From Streptomyces aureocirculatus (lineage in GTDB: Bacteria; Actinomycetota; Actinomycetes; Streptomycetales; Streptomycetaceae), in assembly GCF_000720475.1 (NCBI RefSeq), contig NZ_JOAP01000058.1, positions 1 to 44,844 of the forward strand: 44,844 bases of DNA, in the 5' to 3' direction. A program made the translations under genes and the position numbers. The stretch's first letter is position 1. Every line of letters begins with the position of its first letter. Under the pieces are notes generated by a model that worked only from the letters and a program-made list of their open reading frames with translations, ran no database searches and was not told the DNA's origin. Below are positions 7,052 to 14,964 of this stretch, piece after piece.

Positions 7052-7476
7052 AGGGGAAAGGAAAGTGCCCTGGCGAGACGTGGAACATCCGGGCGTGGCG
7101 CTGACGCACGCGGCATGGCACTGCGGAAGACCTGGCAGATCTTCCGCAGATCTCGCATCGGCACCGACCGCATGACCGTCATCTCCAAAGCCGTCCTCAC
7201 CCTGGAGAGGCAACGCTGAAAAGGCTCAAGGAAAGCCTGGGCAGCGTGCGTCAGAGTTGCGCGCGTAACGCCCGCAGCGCACACAATGCACAGGGGCTAT
7301 TTGCCCTGATTTCCTCGCACAGATTACTGACCTGCAGGTTCTTGCACATGTTTCCGTTCCACATGTTTCGCGATGACCCACCATGTGGAGTGTGTCGCGA
7401 TCCTTGAACCTGCCGAAAAAGCTGGCTGACCTGCTGTTTTGGCGAGTGTGCGTTGTGTGCGTTACGGGCGATATCT

Positions 7477-7514
7477 TGACGCATATCTGACGCACGTGGG
7501 GCTCTTCTGACGCA
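7477..7514 (+). repeat. Iteron-like cluster of TGACGCA
   Basis: TGACGCA occurs at 7477-7483, 7488-7494 and 7508-7514, with a related TGACGG at 7520. The last two full copies share the longer string TCTGACGCACGT. Spacings of 11, 20 and 12 bases are close to whole turns of the helix, so repeated protein binding on one face is plausible. Confidence 0.5.
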
Positions 7515-7541
7515 CGTTCTGACGGCCCGTCAGTCGATCAT

Positions 7542-8185
7542 TCATTCGCCTGGCAGGCCGTCAGGTACTTGTTCACTCGGTTGATGATTTGCCGGGTGCG
7601 GCCTGAGGATCTCTGCCTGTGCTGGCTTTGGGGCCGAGGATGGACCTCGGTTCGCGGGGGGCTTCATGGTGGCGAGGTACGGCTCAAGATCTGCGAGGCC
7701 GGGGTGCGGCGGCGTGGGCAGCTTCGGCGCCGAGGTCGCCTTGGTGAGCTGCTGAAGGTGGGCGTCTGCGAACGCGAGCCACTCCTCGATCTCGGCCCGT
7801 TCCTGCCCGGGTGGCAGGGATGCGGCGTGGTCGCGTACTGCTGTGACGAATTCGGTCAGGCGATTGGCTTCGTGCCACGCGTCTGCCTGCTTTTCGAGGC
7901 GCTCGACGCGATAGGCGTGGGCGTATGCGGCGTGGGCTTTGTGCAGGGCGTTTTCCCGGTTCTGTCGTGCCGCTTCCTGGGCTTGTTCGTCTGCGTGCCG
8001 ACGTCGTTCCGCGGCTTCGCCTCGGAGGTCGACTTCCTGCGCGATTTCGGCGAGTTGGTCTTCCAGGAGGCGGCCGTCGAGGTCGGTCCATTCCCTGCCG
8101 CGGTGCGGGGTGCCGCCCCGGAGGATGAAACGCAGCCGGTTGGCGGGGGTGTAGTCGTAGCGGGGGATGCGCACCGGGAGGAGCC
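7542..8185 (-). pseudogene. Coiled-coil hypothetical protein, 5' end removed by IS701-type element
   Basis: The minus-strand frame from about 8185 to the stop at 7542 encodes about 213 residues: LPVRIPRYDYTPANRLRF, then a block GREWTDLDGRLLEDQLAEI. A long charged coiled coil follows (RRRHADEQAQEAARQNREN through RVERLEKQADAWHEAN), then EIEEWLAFADAHLQQL and a proline-rich tail ending PSEQVPDGLPGE. This looks like a conserved Streptomyces hypothetical family often seen in mobile regions; I know no function. Upstream of about 8185 the frame runs into the reverse complement of a transposase, so the N-terminus and promoter are lost. The frame extends open to 9212 only because the transposase antisense strand has no stop. 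Confidence 0.65.
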
Positions 8186-9441
8186 ACGGCAGTCCGCTCT
8201 TGCCTATATGCGGGGGCTGGTCGCGCCGCTGGAGCGGAAGAACGGCTGGACGCTGGCGGAGGGGGCCGGGCACGCGGGGCCCGATCGCATCCGCCGGCTG
8301 CTGAACCGGATCGAGTGGGACGCTGACGAGGTCCTGGACGACGTACGGGATTACGTCGTCGAACATCTCGGAGACCCAGATGCCATCCTGATCGTCGACG
8401 ACACCGGGTTCTTGAAGAAGGGCATCTGCTCGGCCGGGGTGCAAAGGCAGTACTCCGGTACCGCCGGACGCACCGAGAACAGCCAGATCGGCGTGTTCCT
8501 CGCCTACGCCACCAGCCGCGGACGCACCCTGATCGACCGGCGGTTGTATCTGCCCACCTCCTGGACGGATGACCGGGAACGCTGCCGCCGGGCGGGCATC
8601 GACGACAGCGTCGCCTTCGAGACGAAGGTGGCCATGGCCAAGACGATGGTCCGCCGGGCCATCGCCGACAAGGTCCCCTTCCGCTGGGTGACGACTGACG
8701 CCGCTTATGGCTTCAGCAAGGGCTGGCGGTTCGAGCTGGAGCAGGCCGACGTCTTCCACCTCATGGCCACCACCCGCCACGACACCGTCGTCACCCGCTG
8801 GTCCATCGACTACCCCGTCCATGAGCTGTTTCCCGGCCTGCCACGGCAGAAGTGGAAACGCCGTTCCTGCGGCGAGGGGGCTCACGGCCGGCGGATCTAC
8901 GACTGGGCCCGCGTCGAGGTGCGGCCCTGGCACCGCGAGGACCGCCGGCACTGGGTTCTCGCCCGCCGCAGCGTCAGCCGGCCCGAGGAGATCTCCTACT
9001 ACATCGCCTACAGCCCCACCGACACCACCCTGGATGAGCTCATCCACATCGCCGGAAGCAGATGGGCTGTCGAGGAATGCTTCCAGACCGCGAAGCAGGA
9101 GTGCGGCCTGGACGACTACCAGGTCCGCCGCTATCCCGGCTGGCACCGCCACATGACCCTGGCGATGGCCGCTCACGCCTGCCTGACCGTCCTGCGAGCG
9201 CGGGAGCTGCATGCAGAGAAAGCAGAAACGGATCCTCCCAGCTCATCCACCTCAGCCTCGCCGAGATCAGACGCCCGATCACCCGGCTCACTGACCGCCG
9301 CCCCACCCCGGCCGACCACATCCTGCACTGGTCGACATGGCGACGACGGCAGTATCAAGCTCGACTCAGTCACTACAAACGACGCGGACACAGCCCCTGA
9401 AAACTGCCCAACACTCAGAAAAAGCACCGTTGCAGTACTAG
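8180..9441 (+). mobile_element. IS701-family insertion sequence, left end missing
   Basis: The element consists of a transposase that lacks its N-terminus and, after its true C-terminal frame ends at 9400, a run CAGAAAAAGCACCG (9418-9431) leading to GTACTAG at about 9441. That run resembles the terminal repeat of IS701-like elements as I remember them. I find no matching left terminal repeat near 8180. The left junction lies in the coiled-coil gene and the right junction is directly against the last codons of the cutA pseudogene. Confidence 0.6.
8208..9400 (+). pseudogene. IS701-family transposase, truncated and frameshifted
   Basis: The frame shows the DDE transposase pattern: LIVDDTGFLKKG (first D), VQRQYSGTAGRTENSQ, WVTTDAAYGFSKGW (second D) and WAVEECFQTAKQE (E), then LDDYQVRRYPGWHRHMTLAM. 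The conserved N-terminal part of the family is missing: the good sequence begins near EPRQSALAYMRGL with an ATG at 8208. Near 9220 (an A-rich stretch AGAGAAAGCAGAAA) the true C-terminus changes frame; the continuing sequence LIHLSLAEIRRPITRL, then WSTWRRRQYQARLSHYKRRG ends at TGA 9398-9400. The original frame instead gives low-complexity Ser/Pro-rich sequence to 9515. Lost N-terminus plus frameshift make it very probably inactive. Confidence 0.75.
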
Positions 9442-9444
9442 ATC

Positions 9445-9771
9445 TTATTGCGGGTGCGTCTCGTCGACCACCCAGGACAAGTACGCCTCCGACCCTCCGG
9501 TTACGGGCAGCGTGACCCACTGGGGGACGTCGTACGGGTGCTTCTCATGCAGCTACGCCTCCAGCGCTGGGAGGCAGTCCGTCGACGTCATGTACGAGAT
9601 TCGCCACTCCTGTGCCGACTCGACCTTCCCCTTCCATCAGTAGAAGGCGGTGATCGGCGCATCGATGTGGACGTCGGCCGCCAGTTTGCTCTCAACCGCG
9701 CCTCGGGCAAGAGCCCGAGCCTGATCTTCGTTGTCACTGGTCGTCTGCGCGATCACGATGTCGTGCTCCAT
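9445..9771 (-). pseudogene. cutA: cutA (divalent-cation tolerance) pseudogene with two internal stops
   Basis: From ATG 9771 (GGAGAGG 8 bases upstream) the minus-strand frame reads HDIVIAQTTSDNEDQARALA, RGAVESKLAADVHID, PITAFY, stop, WKGKVESAQEWRISYMTSTD, CLPALEA, stop, LHEKHPYDVPQWVTLPVTGG, SEAYLSWVVDETHPQ, and the natural TAA at 9445-9447. This is the CutA1 fold pattern from end to end, about 108 codons. The frame never shifts. The only defects are TGA at codon 45, where the family has the second aromatic of YWW, and TAG at codon 73. Both can arise from TGG by one G-to-A change. The gene is not in the usual ORF lists because of these stops. CutA proteins are trimeric and linked to copper/divalent metal tolerance. 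Confidence 0.8.
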
Positions 9772-10763
9772 GCGGCTACCTCTCCAGCTCGGGTTACTGC
9801 GACCCTACCCAGACGCGCGACAACCGCCGGGCGGTGGTAGTCCTCGGGAGGGCTGCGCGAACTCAGCTTCCGCTTCGATCATCTGTCGGGCCCCGCGATC
9901 TGCCTTACGACCTCCAGGTATCGGCGGTACGTGTATCTCAACGGGCTTGCGACGGAGCACTGCCGGTCGGATCGGCGTGTGCATTCGCCGACGACAGACA
10001 GGAAATAGCGCCGAAAGACTGGATAGTTGCAGCGGGGCCGTATCAACGCCCTGCAAGACACCCTGTAGCCGGTGCCGCTCGACTTCGCTCAGGCTTCCGC
10101 AAATGACCGGAACTCACGCCTCACGCGGTTCGGCCCCCTGATAGGGCTCCGACTTGGGAGGTCTGGCGGCCACCCCGGGGGGCGGTGTAGACGAGGGTGC
10201 AGGGCTTCTGTGCGTACGCCGACACCGACGCATCAGTATGCAGGCCGGTCGCCTCGACGGCAGAGACTGCTGTGGTCATGAGGCGCTGGGCTTCCGCGCC
10301 GCGGTCCTGGTGGGTCAGGGCGCGGTGAGGCCAGGTCGAGCCGGTGCACGGAGTCGATGCCCGCAGCGTGCTCGGCGCGGATTCGCCCACGGCAGACGAG
10401 AAAGAGCCCCAAGGGTCTGGAACCTCCTCCGAGACCATGTCAACGTACAACGTCCCGGAAAACACCTGGTAAGCCAAGGGATGCGGATCTCCGGACCGAC
10501 CGACAGACAGGTCGGGCGCCTTGGCAGCCCATTACTCCCACCCTAATCGGTCTCACCGCCGAGGCCCGTCTCAAGGAGGAAAATCTGTCGAATCCCGCTC
10601 TCCGATCCACCCGCTTCACTGCCCCCATCCTCTTGACGCTCGGCGCTCTGAATGCGTGGAGCGCAACCGAAACGAGGAATACGGTGTCCTCTCCGCGGCG
10701 CTGTGTCTATGCGTCTGCGCGGCCGGACTGTTCGGCGAGGACCTGGTGCCGCGGGGCTACTGA
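9772..10763. other. Decayed region, no confident gene
   Basis: About 1 kb with frames on both strands but no clear family. A minus-strand frame 10121-10477 starts MVSEEVPDPWGSFSSAVG-like if the internal ATG is used, and a 60-residue minus frame 9879-10061 is rich in arginine and tyrosine. Third-position bias is weak in both, and neither is recognised. I regard this as remnant DNA between the cutA pseudogene and the winged-helix fragment. Confidence 0.5.
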
Positions 10764-10952
10764 CGTGATCGAGCGGTCCTCGCGCACATCGCGGTGCACC
10801 CCGAAGTCGCAACTCGACACATCGCCCGCGCCCTTGGCTCCTCCAAGCGCGTGGTGGCCCGTAGCCTCAGCCGACTCACCGAAGACGGGCTTCAGATGCT
10901 GGTCACGGATGGAGCGACCCCTGCTCTCCAGTCCTATCGACTGGCTTCCTGA
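10764..10952 (+). pseudogene. Winged-helix (MarR/GntR-like) regulator fragment
   Basis: Frame 0 reads AVLAHIAVHPEVATRHIARA, then LGSSKRVVARSLSRLTEDGL and a short tail to TGA at 10950-10952. This is a helix-turn-helix with a recognition helix SSKRVVARSLSRL of the winged type, about 60 residues. No start codon lies in this frame after the stop at 10761. A GTG at 10765 is one base out of frame: reading GTG ATC GAG CGG and adding one G before TCC would restore a smooth M-I-E-R-V-L-A-H start. So a one-base deletion at about 10776 probably killed the gene. Similar short proteins occur in actinobacterial mobile elements. Confidence 0.5.
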
Positions 10953-11389
10953 AGCAGACCACACGAGCGTCAGGAGCGCTTCCTTCGTGCTGGGCGATAC
11001 ATAGCAGACGATCCCCGGTTAGCGAAACCGGGGATTCTTCAGAGCATTGATGTTGTTCGCACCCGGCTGTGCTTGGCGGTGGAGCCGTGGCGGACGCAGT
11101 TGGTAGCGCCGCACGCATTCGCGAGGAGGTAATAGCGCGGATGTTGCCACCTGCTTGTACGTCAATGACCGCGCTTTCATGCCACGGCTATGGCTTCCCG
11201 CTACGCAAGTTCTCCCTCCGGACTGCTCGCCCGAGTGCCGTGAGGAAAGCACGCGGCGTCGATCCTCGATGCCTCGCTGCCTTCCCGTCCGCTCCATGAG
11301 GCGTGGCCGTGCGGAGCTGAGGAGCTGTGCTGCGTATATGGGCCTGGGTTTCCGGCATGAAGCCTTTACCAACACGAAGGTGATATTGC
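10953..11389. other. Gap with a strong hairpin; possible 52-residue frame
   Basis: A 10-bp stem-loop (11011-11035) is listed separately. A frame from ATG 11141 to 11299 has a good ribosome site (GAGGAGGT at 11123-11130) but encodes an unrecognised Arg/Cys/Pro-rich peptide. I see nothing else. Confidence 0.4.
11011..11035 (+). terminator. Terminator-like stem-loop, 10-bp perfect stem
   Basis: ATCCCCGGTT (11011-11020), loop AGCGA, AACCGGGGAT (11026-11035), then TCTTC. It lies 59 bases after the winged-helix fragment and is the likely end of that transcript, or insulation ahead of xis-int. Confidence 0.55.
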
Positions 11390-11587
11390 ATGGCTCGCCC
11401 TCCCGCGCTGAAGCTCGCCGAGGTTCTGGCGGAGATCCGTATGAGTCCGTCAGCGTTCTACCGAATGCGCGCTCGCGGGCAAGGACCCCACATGATCAAG
11501 TTGCCCAATGGCGAACTCCGGTGCCGTCGTGCAGACCTGGATGCCTGGTGGGAAGCATGCGAGAGAGATTCTGACACTTGGCGATGA
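11390..11587 (+). CDS. Excisionase-type small HTH protein (AlpA/MerR-like)
   Basis: 65 residues from ATG 11390. The sequence is KLAEVLAEIRMSPSAFYRMR, then ARGQGPHMIKLPNGELRCRR and ADLDAWWEACERD. This is the usual Xis/AlpA layout: an N-terminal helix-turn-helix beginning with a short AEVLAEI helix, S-x-x-x-F/W-Y-R-M-R recognition helix, a G-P/K-L-P-N-G wing, and a final DLDAWW segment. Its stop TGA (11585-11587) overlaps the integrase ATG by 4 bases (ATGA), so the two are translationally coupled. It should direct excision of the element with the integrase. Confidence 0.85.
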   Translation: MARPPALKLAEVLAEIRMSPSAFYRMRARGQGPHMIKLPNGELRCRRADLDAWWEACERDSDTWR

Positions 11588-12972
11588 GCTACAACGTCCG
11601 CTTCTGGGACATACGCGAGCGCCCTGACCGGCGCAAGCCGTTTATGGTCCGGTGGACGGTCGATGGGCGCGAAAAATCTGAGTCATTCATGACCCTCGGG
11701 CTCGCCGACAGCAGGCGCTCAAAACTGATGACGGCAGCGCGCGCAGGCGAGCCTTTTGATGTGCAGACAGGTTTGCCGGCGTCTGAGCTACGAGCCATCA
11801 GGCAGCGGACGACGTGGTACGACCTTGCCCACGAATACCTCGACCAACGGTGGGACCGCACGCCGGGAAACACCCGCCGCACCCTGGCCGACGCTTTCGC
11901 CACCATCACCCCTGCCCTGGTGCACCCTGGCGTGATCTATCCGGAGCCACGGGTCCTGCGGCGCGCCTTGTACTCGTGGGCCTTCAACAAGAACGCATGG
12001 GCCCAAGAGCCGAACGAGGAGTGGCGGAAGGCCCTGGACTGGATAAAGCGCAACTCCCTGCCCGTCGGTGCACTCGCGGAAGCCGACGTGCTGCGACGGG
12101 CGCTGGACGCCCTGTGCCGCAAGCTGGACGGCAAGGCGGCTGCAGCTAAGACGGCGCGGCGCAAGCGGGCCGCGTTCAATGAAGTGCTCAACACCGCAGT
12201 GGAGAAAGGTTACTTCGGGGATAACCCCCTCAACGGACTCAGGTGGAACGCTCCGGCCGTCAACGATGAGGTGGACCCGGCTGCCGTTCCCAATCCGGCC
12301 CAGGTCGCCCGGCTGCTTGCGGCGGTGGCTCAGCAGCGCGGACGCGGTCCTCACCTTGAGGCGTTCTTCGGGTGCATGTACTACGCGGCCATGCGGCCCG
12401 CGGAGGTCATCCACCTCCGGCTCGAACAGTGTCACCTCCCCAAGACCGGATGGGGGATGCTCAATCTTTCGGGCGGTGTCGTCACCGCAGGGAGGGACTG
12501 GACGGACGACGGCGCGGTGCACGAGGTGCACTCGCTCAAGCGCCGTGCGGCCACCGCGACCCGACCTGTGCCGATCCCGCCGCAGTTCGTGCGCATCCTT
12601 CGTGCGCACATCGAACGGTTCGGCGTGGCGCCGGACGGGCGGCTGTTCCGGAACCAGGCCGGCAACTACGTGGACGCCGCCGCGTACGGCACGACGTGGG
12701 CGCGGGCGCGGAAGTACGTCCTGACGCGCACGGAACTCGCCTCCGGGCTCGCCAAGCGGCCCTACGATCTCCGGCACGCAGGGATCTCGTTCTGGCTGTA
12801 CTCCGGTGTGGACCCGGCTGAATGTGCCCGCCGCGCGGGCCAGAGCATCGAGGTCCTCTTCCGCCACTACGCCAAGTTCCTGGACGGCGTCCGGGAGCAG
12901 GCCAACCGCCTCATCGAGCAGTCGATGAAGGAGTGGGATCGCGTCAGTCAGGGCGCGGCGCCTGGGCGGTGA
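11584..12972 (+). CDS. Tyrosine recombinase / phage-type integrase
   Basis: 462 residues from ATG 11584; a TTG at 11578 is an alternative. The N-terminal third carries the arm-type and SAM-like core-binding region (WYDLAHEYLDQRWDR, NTRRTLADAFATI). Catalytic region: AAMRPAEVIHLRLEQ with Arg near residue 270, RPYDLRHAGISFWLYSGV with Arg near 397, AGQSIEVLFRHYAKFL with the nucleophilic Tyr near 428. The H-to-Y change in YDLRH and Q in AGQS are, as I recall, usual in this actinobacterial subfamily, so they do not imply inactivity. It is the last gene of the island and faces the chromosomal genes. No tRNA gene is visible near it, so the attachment site is not the classic tRNA type or is outside my recognition. 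Confidence 0.9.
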   Translation: MSYNVRFWDIRERPDRRKPFMVRWTVDGREKSESFMTLGLADSRRSKLMTAARAGEPFDVQTGLPASELRAIRQRTTWYDLAHEYLDQRWDRTPGNTRRTLADAFATITPALVHPGVIYPEPRVLRRALYSWAFNKNAWAQEPNEEWRKALDWIKRNSLPVGALAEADVLRRALDALCRKLDGKAAAAKTARRKRAAFNEVLNTAVEKGYFGDNPLNGLRWNAPAVNDEVDPAAVPNPAQVARLLAAVAQQRGRGPHLEAFFGCMYYAAMRPAEVIHLRLEQCHLPKTGWGMLNLSGGVVTAGRDWTDDGAVHEVHSLKRRAATATRPVPIPPQFVRILRAHIERFGVAPDGRLFRNQAGNYVDAAAYGTTWARARKYVLTRTELASGLAKRPYDLRHAGISFWLYSGVDPAECARRAGQSIEVLFRHYAKFLDGVREQANRLIEQSMKEWDRVSQGAAPGR

Positions 12973-13084
12973 GTCGGGGTTTTGGTCCGCCACTGGTCCG
13001 GAACAGCTGATCAGAAGCGGGATAGCGGTGGGAGAAACTGGGAGTTACCACGTAAACCGGGCCCTGCGCTGAGCGGGCCGACTG

Positions 13085-13124
13085 GAAGGCGCCTGACGGG
13101 CAAAAGACCAGGTCAGGCGCCTTC
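13085..13124. terminator. Strong bidirectional terminator between int and aldehyde dehydrogenase
   Basis: Perfect 13-bp stem GAAGGCGCCTGAC (13085-13097) with GTCAGGCGCCTTC (13112-13124), loop of 14 bases, followed by TTTC on the plus strand and preceded by CCAGT. It separates the convergent integrase and aldehyde dehydrogenase genes. Confidence 0.85.
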
Positions 13125-13134
13125 TTTCGTGCCT

Positions 13135-14658
13135 CTAGAAGAAGCCGAGCTTCTTCGCCGAGTACGACACCAGAAGGTTTTTGGTCTGCTGGTAGTGCTC
13201 CAGCATCATCTTGTGTGTCTCGCGGCCGATGCCGGACTGCTTGTAGCCGCCGAACGCCGCGTGCGCCGGATACGAGTGGTAGCAGTTCGTCCACACGCGG
13301 CCCGCCTGGATGGCACGACCCGCGCGGTAGGCATTGTTGATGTCACGCGTCCAGACCCCGGCGCCCAGGCCGTACAGGGTGTCGTTGGCTATCTTGATGG
13401 CGTCGTCGAAGTCGCTGAACGACGCCACGGACACGACCGGACCGAAGATCTCCTCCTGGAAGATCCGCATCCTGTTGTTGCCCTCGAAGATCGTGGGCTG
13501 CACGTACCAGCCGCCCGCCAGCTCACCGTCGTAGTCGATGCGCTGACCGCCCGTCAGGACCTTGGCGCCCTCCTGCTGGCCGATGTCCAGATACGAAAGG
13601 ATCTTCTCTAGCTGATCGTTGGAGGCCTGGGCGCCGATCATCGTATCGGTGTCGAGCGGGTGCCCCGGCTTGATCGCCTCGGTCCGGGCGATCGCCGCCT
13701 CCAGGAACTCGCTGTAGTGACCCCGCTGGATCAGGGCCCGCGACGGACACGTGCAGACCTCGCCCTGGTTCAGGGCGAACATGGTGAAGCCCTCGAGCGC
13801 CTTGTCACGGAAGTCGTCGTCGGCGGCCCACACGTCGTCGAAGAAGATGTTCGGGCTCTTGCCGCCCAGCTCCAGCGTGACCGGCTTGATGTTCTCCGAG
13901 GCGTACTGCATGATCAGCCGCCCCGTCGTCGTCTCACCGGTGAACGCGACCTTCGCGACCCGCGGGCTTGACGCGAGCGGCTTGCCCGCCTCCACGCCGA
14001 AACCGTTCACGACGTTGACCACGCCGGGCGGCAACAGGTCGCCGATCAGGCTCAGCCAGACATGGATCGAGGCAGGCGTCTGCTCGGCGGGCTTCAGGAC
14101 GACCGCGTTCCCGGCCGCGAGCGCGGGCGCCAGCTTCCACGTGGCCATCAGGATCGGGAAGTTCCACGGAATGATCTGCGCCACCACACCGAGCGGCTCG
14201 TGCAGGTGGTACGCGACGGTGTCGTCGTCGATCTGGCTGAGCGTCCCCTCCTGCGCGCGGATGACTCCCGCGAAGTAGCGGAAGTGGTCGATGGCCAGCG
14301 GGATGTCGGCGGCCAGCGTCTCCCGCACCGGCTTGCCGTTCTCCCAGCTCTCCGCCACGGCGAGCGTCTCGAGGTTGGCCTCCATCCGGTCGGCGATCTG
14401 CCGCAGGATGGCCGCCCGCTCGCCCACGGACGTACGGCCCCACGCGGGTGCCGCTGCGTGTGCCGCGTCCAGGGCACGCTCCACGTCCTCTGCCGTGCCA
14501 CGGGCGACCTCGGTGAACGGCTGTCCGTTGACCGGGCTCGGGTTCTCGAAGTACTGCCCACGCGCCGGCGCCACATACTCGCCGCCGATGTAGTGGTCGT
14601 ACCGGGCCTGATAGGAGACGACTGCGCCTTCCGTACCGGGCGCTGCGTAACGGGCCAT
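13135..14658 (-). CDS. NAD-dependent aldehyde dehydrogenase (ExaC/AcoD type)
   Basis: 507 residues. The ATG at 14658 is preferred because GGGGAGG lies 8 bases upstream; a start at 14679 has no such site. Family signature: Rossmann/PWNFP region [20 protein letters not shown], then [27 protein letters not shown] (general base Glu near 263), and catalytic Cys near 300 in [11 protein letters not shown]. The latter form, with VCTC, fits acetaldehyde/chloroacetaldehyde dehydrogenases of the ExaC/AcoD group, which oxidise small aldehydes to acids. A GAF-domain regulator lies just upstream on the same strand, an arrangement common for alcohol or acetoin catabolism genes. The start is 307 bases after the regulator stop, with a minisatellite in that gap. 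Confidence 0.9.
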   Translation of the reverse strand: MARYAAPGTEGAVVSYQARYDHYIGGEYVAPARGQYFENPSPVNGQPFTEVARGTAEDVERALDAAHAAAPAWGRTSVGERAAILRQIADRMEANLETLAVAESWENGKPVRETLAADIPLAIDHFRYFAGVIRAQEGTLSQIDDDTVAYHLHEPLGVVAQIIPWNFPILMATWKLAPALAAGNAVVLKPAEQTPASIHVWLSLIGDLLPPGVVNVVNGFGVEAGKPLASSPRVAKVAFTGETTTGRLIMQYASENIKPVTLELGGKSPNIFFDDVWAADDDFRDKALEGFTMFALNQGEVCTCPSRALIQRGHYSEFLEAAIARTEAIKPGHPLDTDTMIGAQASNDQLEKILSYLDIGQQEGAKVLTGGQRIDYDGELAGGWYVQPTIFEGNNRMRIFQEEIFGPVVSVASFSDFDDAIKIANDTLYGLGAGVWTRDINNAYRAGRAIQAGRVWTNCYHSYPAHAAFGGYKQSGIGRETHKMMLEHYQQTKNLLVSYSAKKLGFF

Positions 14659-14887
14659 CTTGACTGCCTCCCCGGACACGCTGCCCGCCGTTGGGCAGCT
14701 CTCCGCGGGAGGCTAGGTACACGGAGGTTGCATATACGTTGCGGTGCCGGGTGCCGGGTATGGGGTATTGGGAGCTGGGAGCTGCTGACCGGTCGGCCGG
14801 AGGCGGGTGGGCACGGGAGCGGCGGTCGGCCCTCGGGGGAGTGGGCCCGTAAGGCGTGGCCGCTGGGTCGAGGGGGGCGGACCTGCC

Positions 14888-14950
14888 GGGTTGCATGGGT
14901 TGAACGGGTTGAACGGGTTGCATGGGTTGAACGGGCTGGACGGGCTGCAT
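14888..14950. repeat. 9-bp minisatellite, seven units
   Basis: Units GGGTTGCAT, GGGTTGAAC, GGGTTGAAC, GGGTTGCAT, GGGTTGAAC, GGGCTGGAC, GGGCTGCAT follow without gaps. A weaker 27-base period (CAT, AAC, AAC/GAC) lies on top of the 9-base unit. It sits between the GAF regulator stop and the aldehyde dehydrogenase start, so it is in the leader or promoter of the latter. In one minus-strand frame it would read as MQPVQPVQP repeats, but I do not call a gene. Confidence 0.85.
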
Positions 14951-14964
14951 GGTGCTGAATGTGC

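Larger units (their letters stand above)
6996..7541. other. Gap with hairpin, repeats and a doubtful 34-residue frame
   Basis: No confident gene. Contents: a weak hairpin GAAACG/CGTTTC (7029-7051) after the GntR-like gene; a 34-codon frame 7116-7220 (MALRKTWQIFRRSRI...) with high G/C at third positions but no ribosome site; two copies of CACATGTTTC about 15 bases apart near 7346-7370; and five TGACGCA-type heptamers (7102, 7247 inverted, 7477, 7488, 7508). Confidence 0.45.

Noticed and set aside
5966..7219. Plus-strand Gly/Arg-rich frame of 417 codons
   Set aside because: Shifted frame of the GntR-like gene; GGG repeats come from GC-rich codons of the real gene. Only its last 34 codons (7116-7220) remain a doubtful possibility.
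9448..9840. Plus-strand open frame of 130 codons
   Set aside because: Antisense of the cutA pseudogene, whose family pattern is clear on the minus strand.
10121..10477. Minus-strand open frame of 118 codons
   Set aside because: Short of motifs and with mixed third positions; kept only as part of the decayed region.
12973..13084. att site between int and the terminator
   Set aside because: Likely place, with GGTCCG twice near 12994-13013, but I found no second copy in the window, so no core can be named.
13934..14950. Minus-strand frame reading MQPVQPVQP repeats
   Set aside because: Produced by the 9-bp minisatellite and then the shifted frame of the aldehyde dehydrogenase; no ribosome site.
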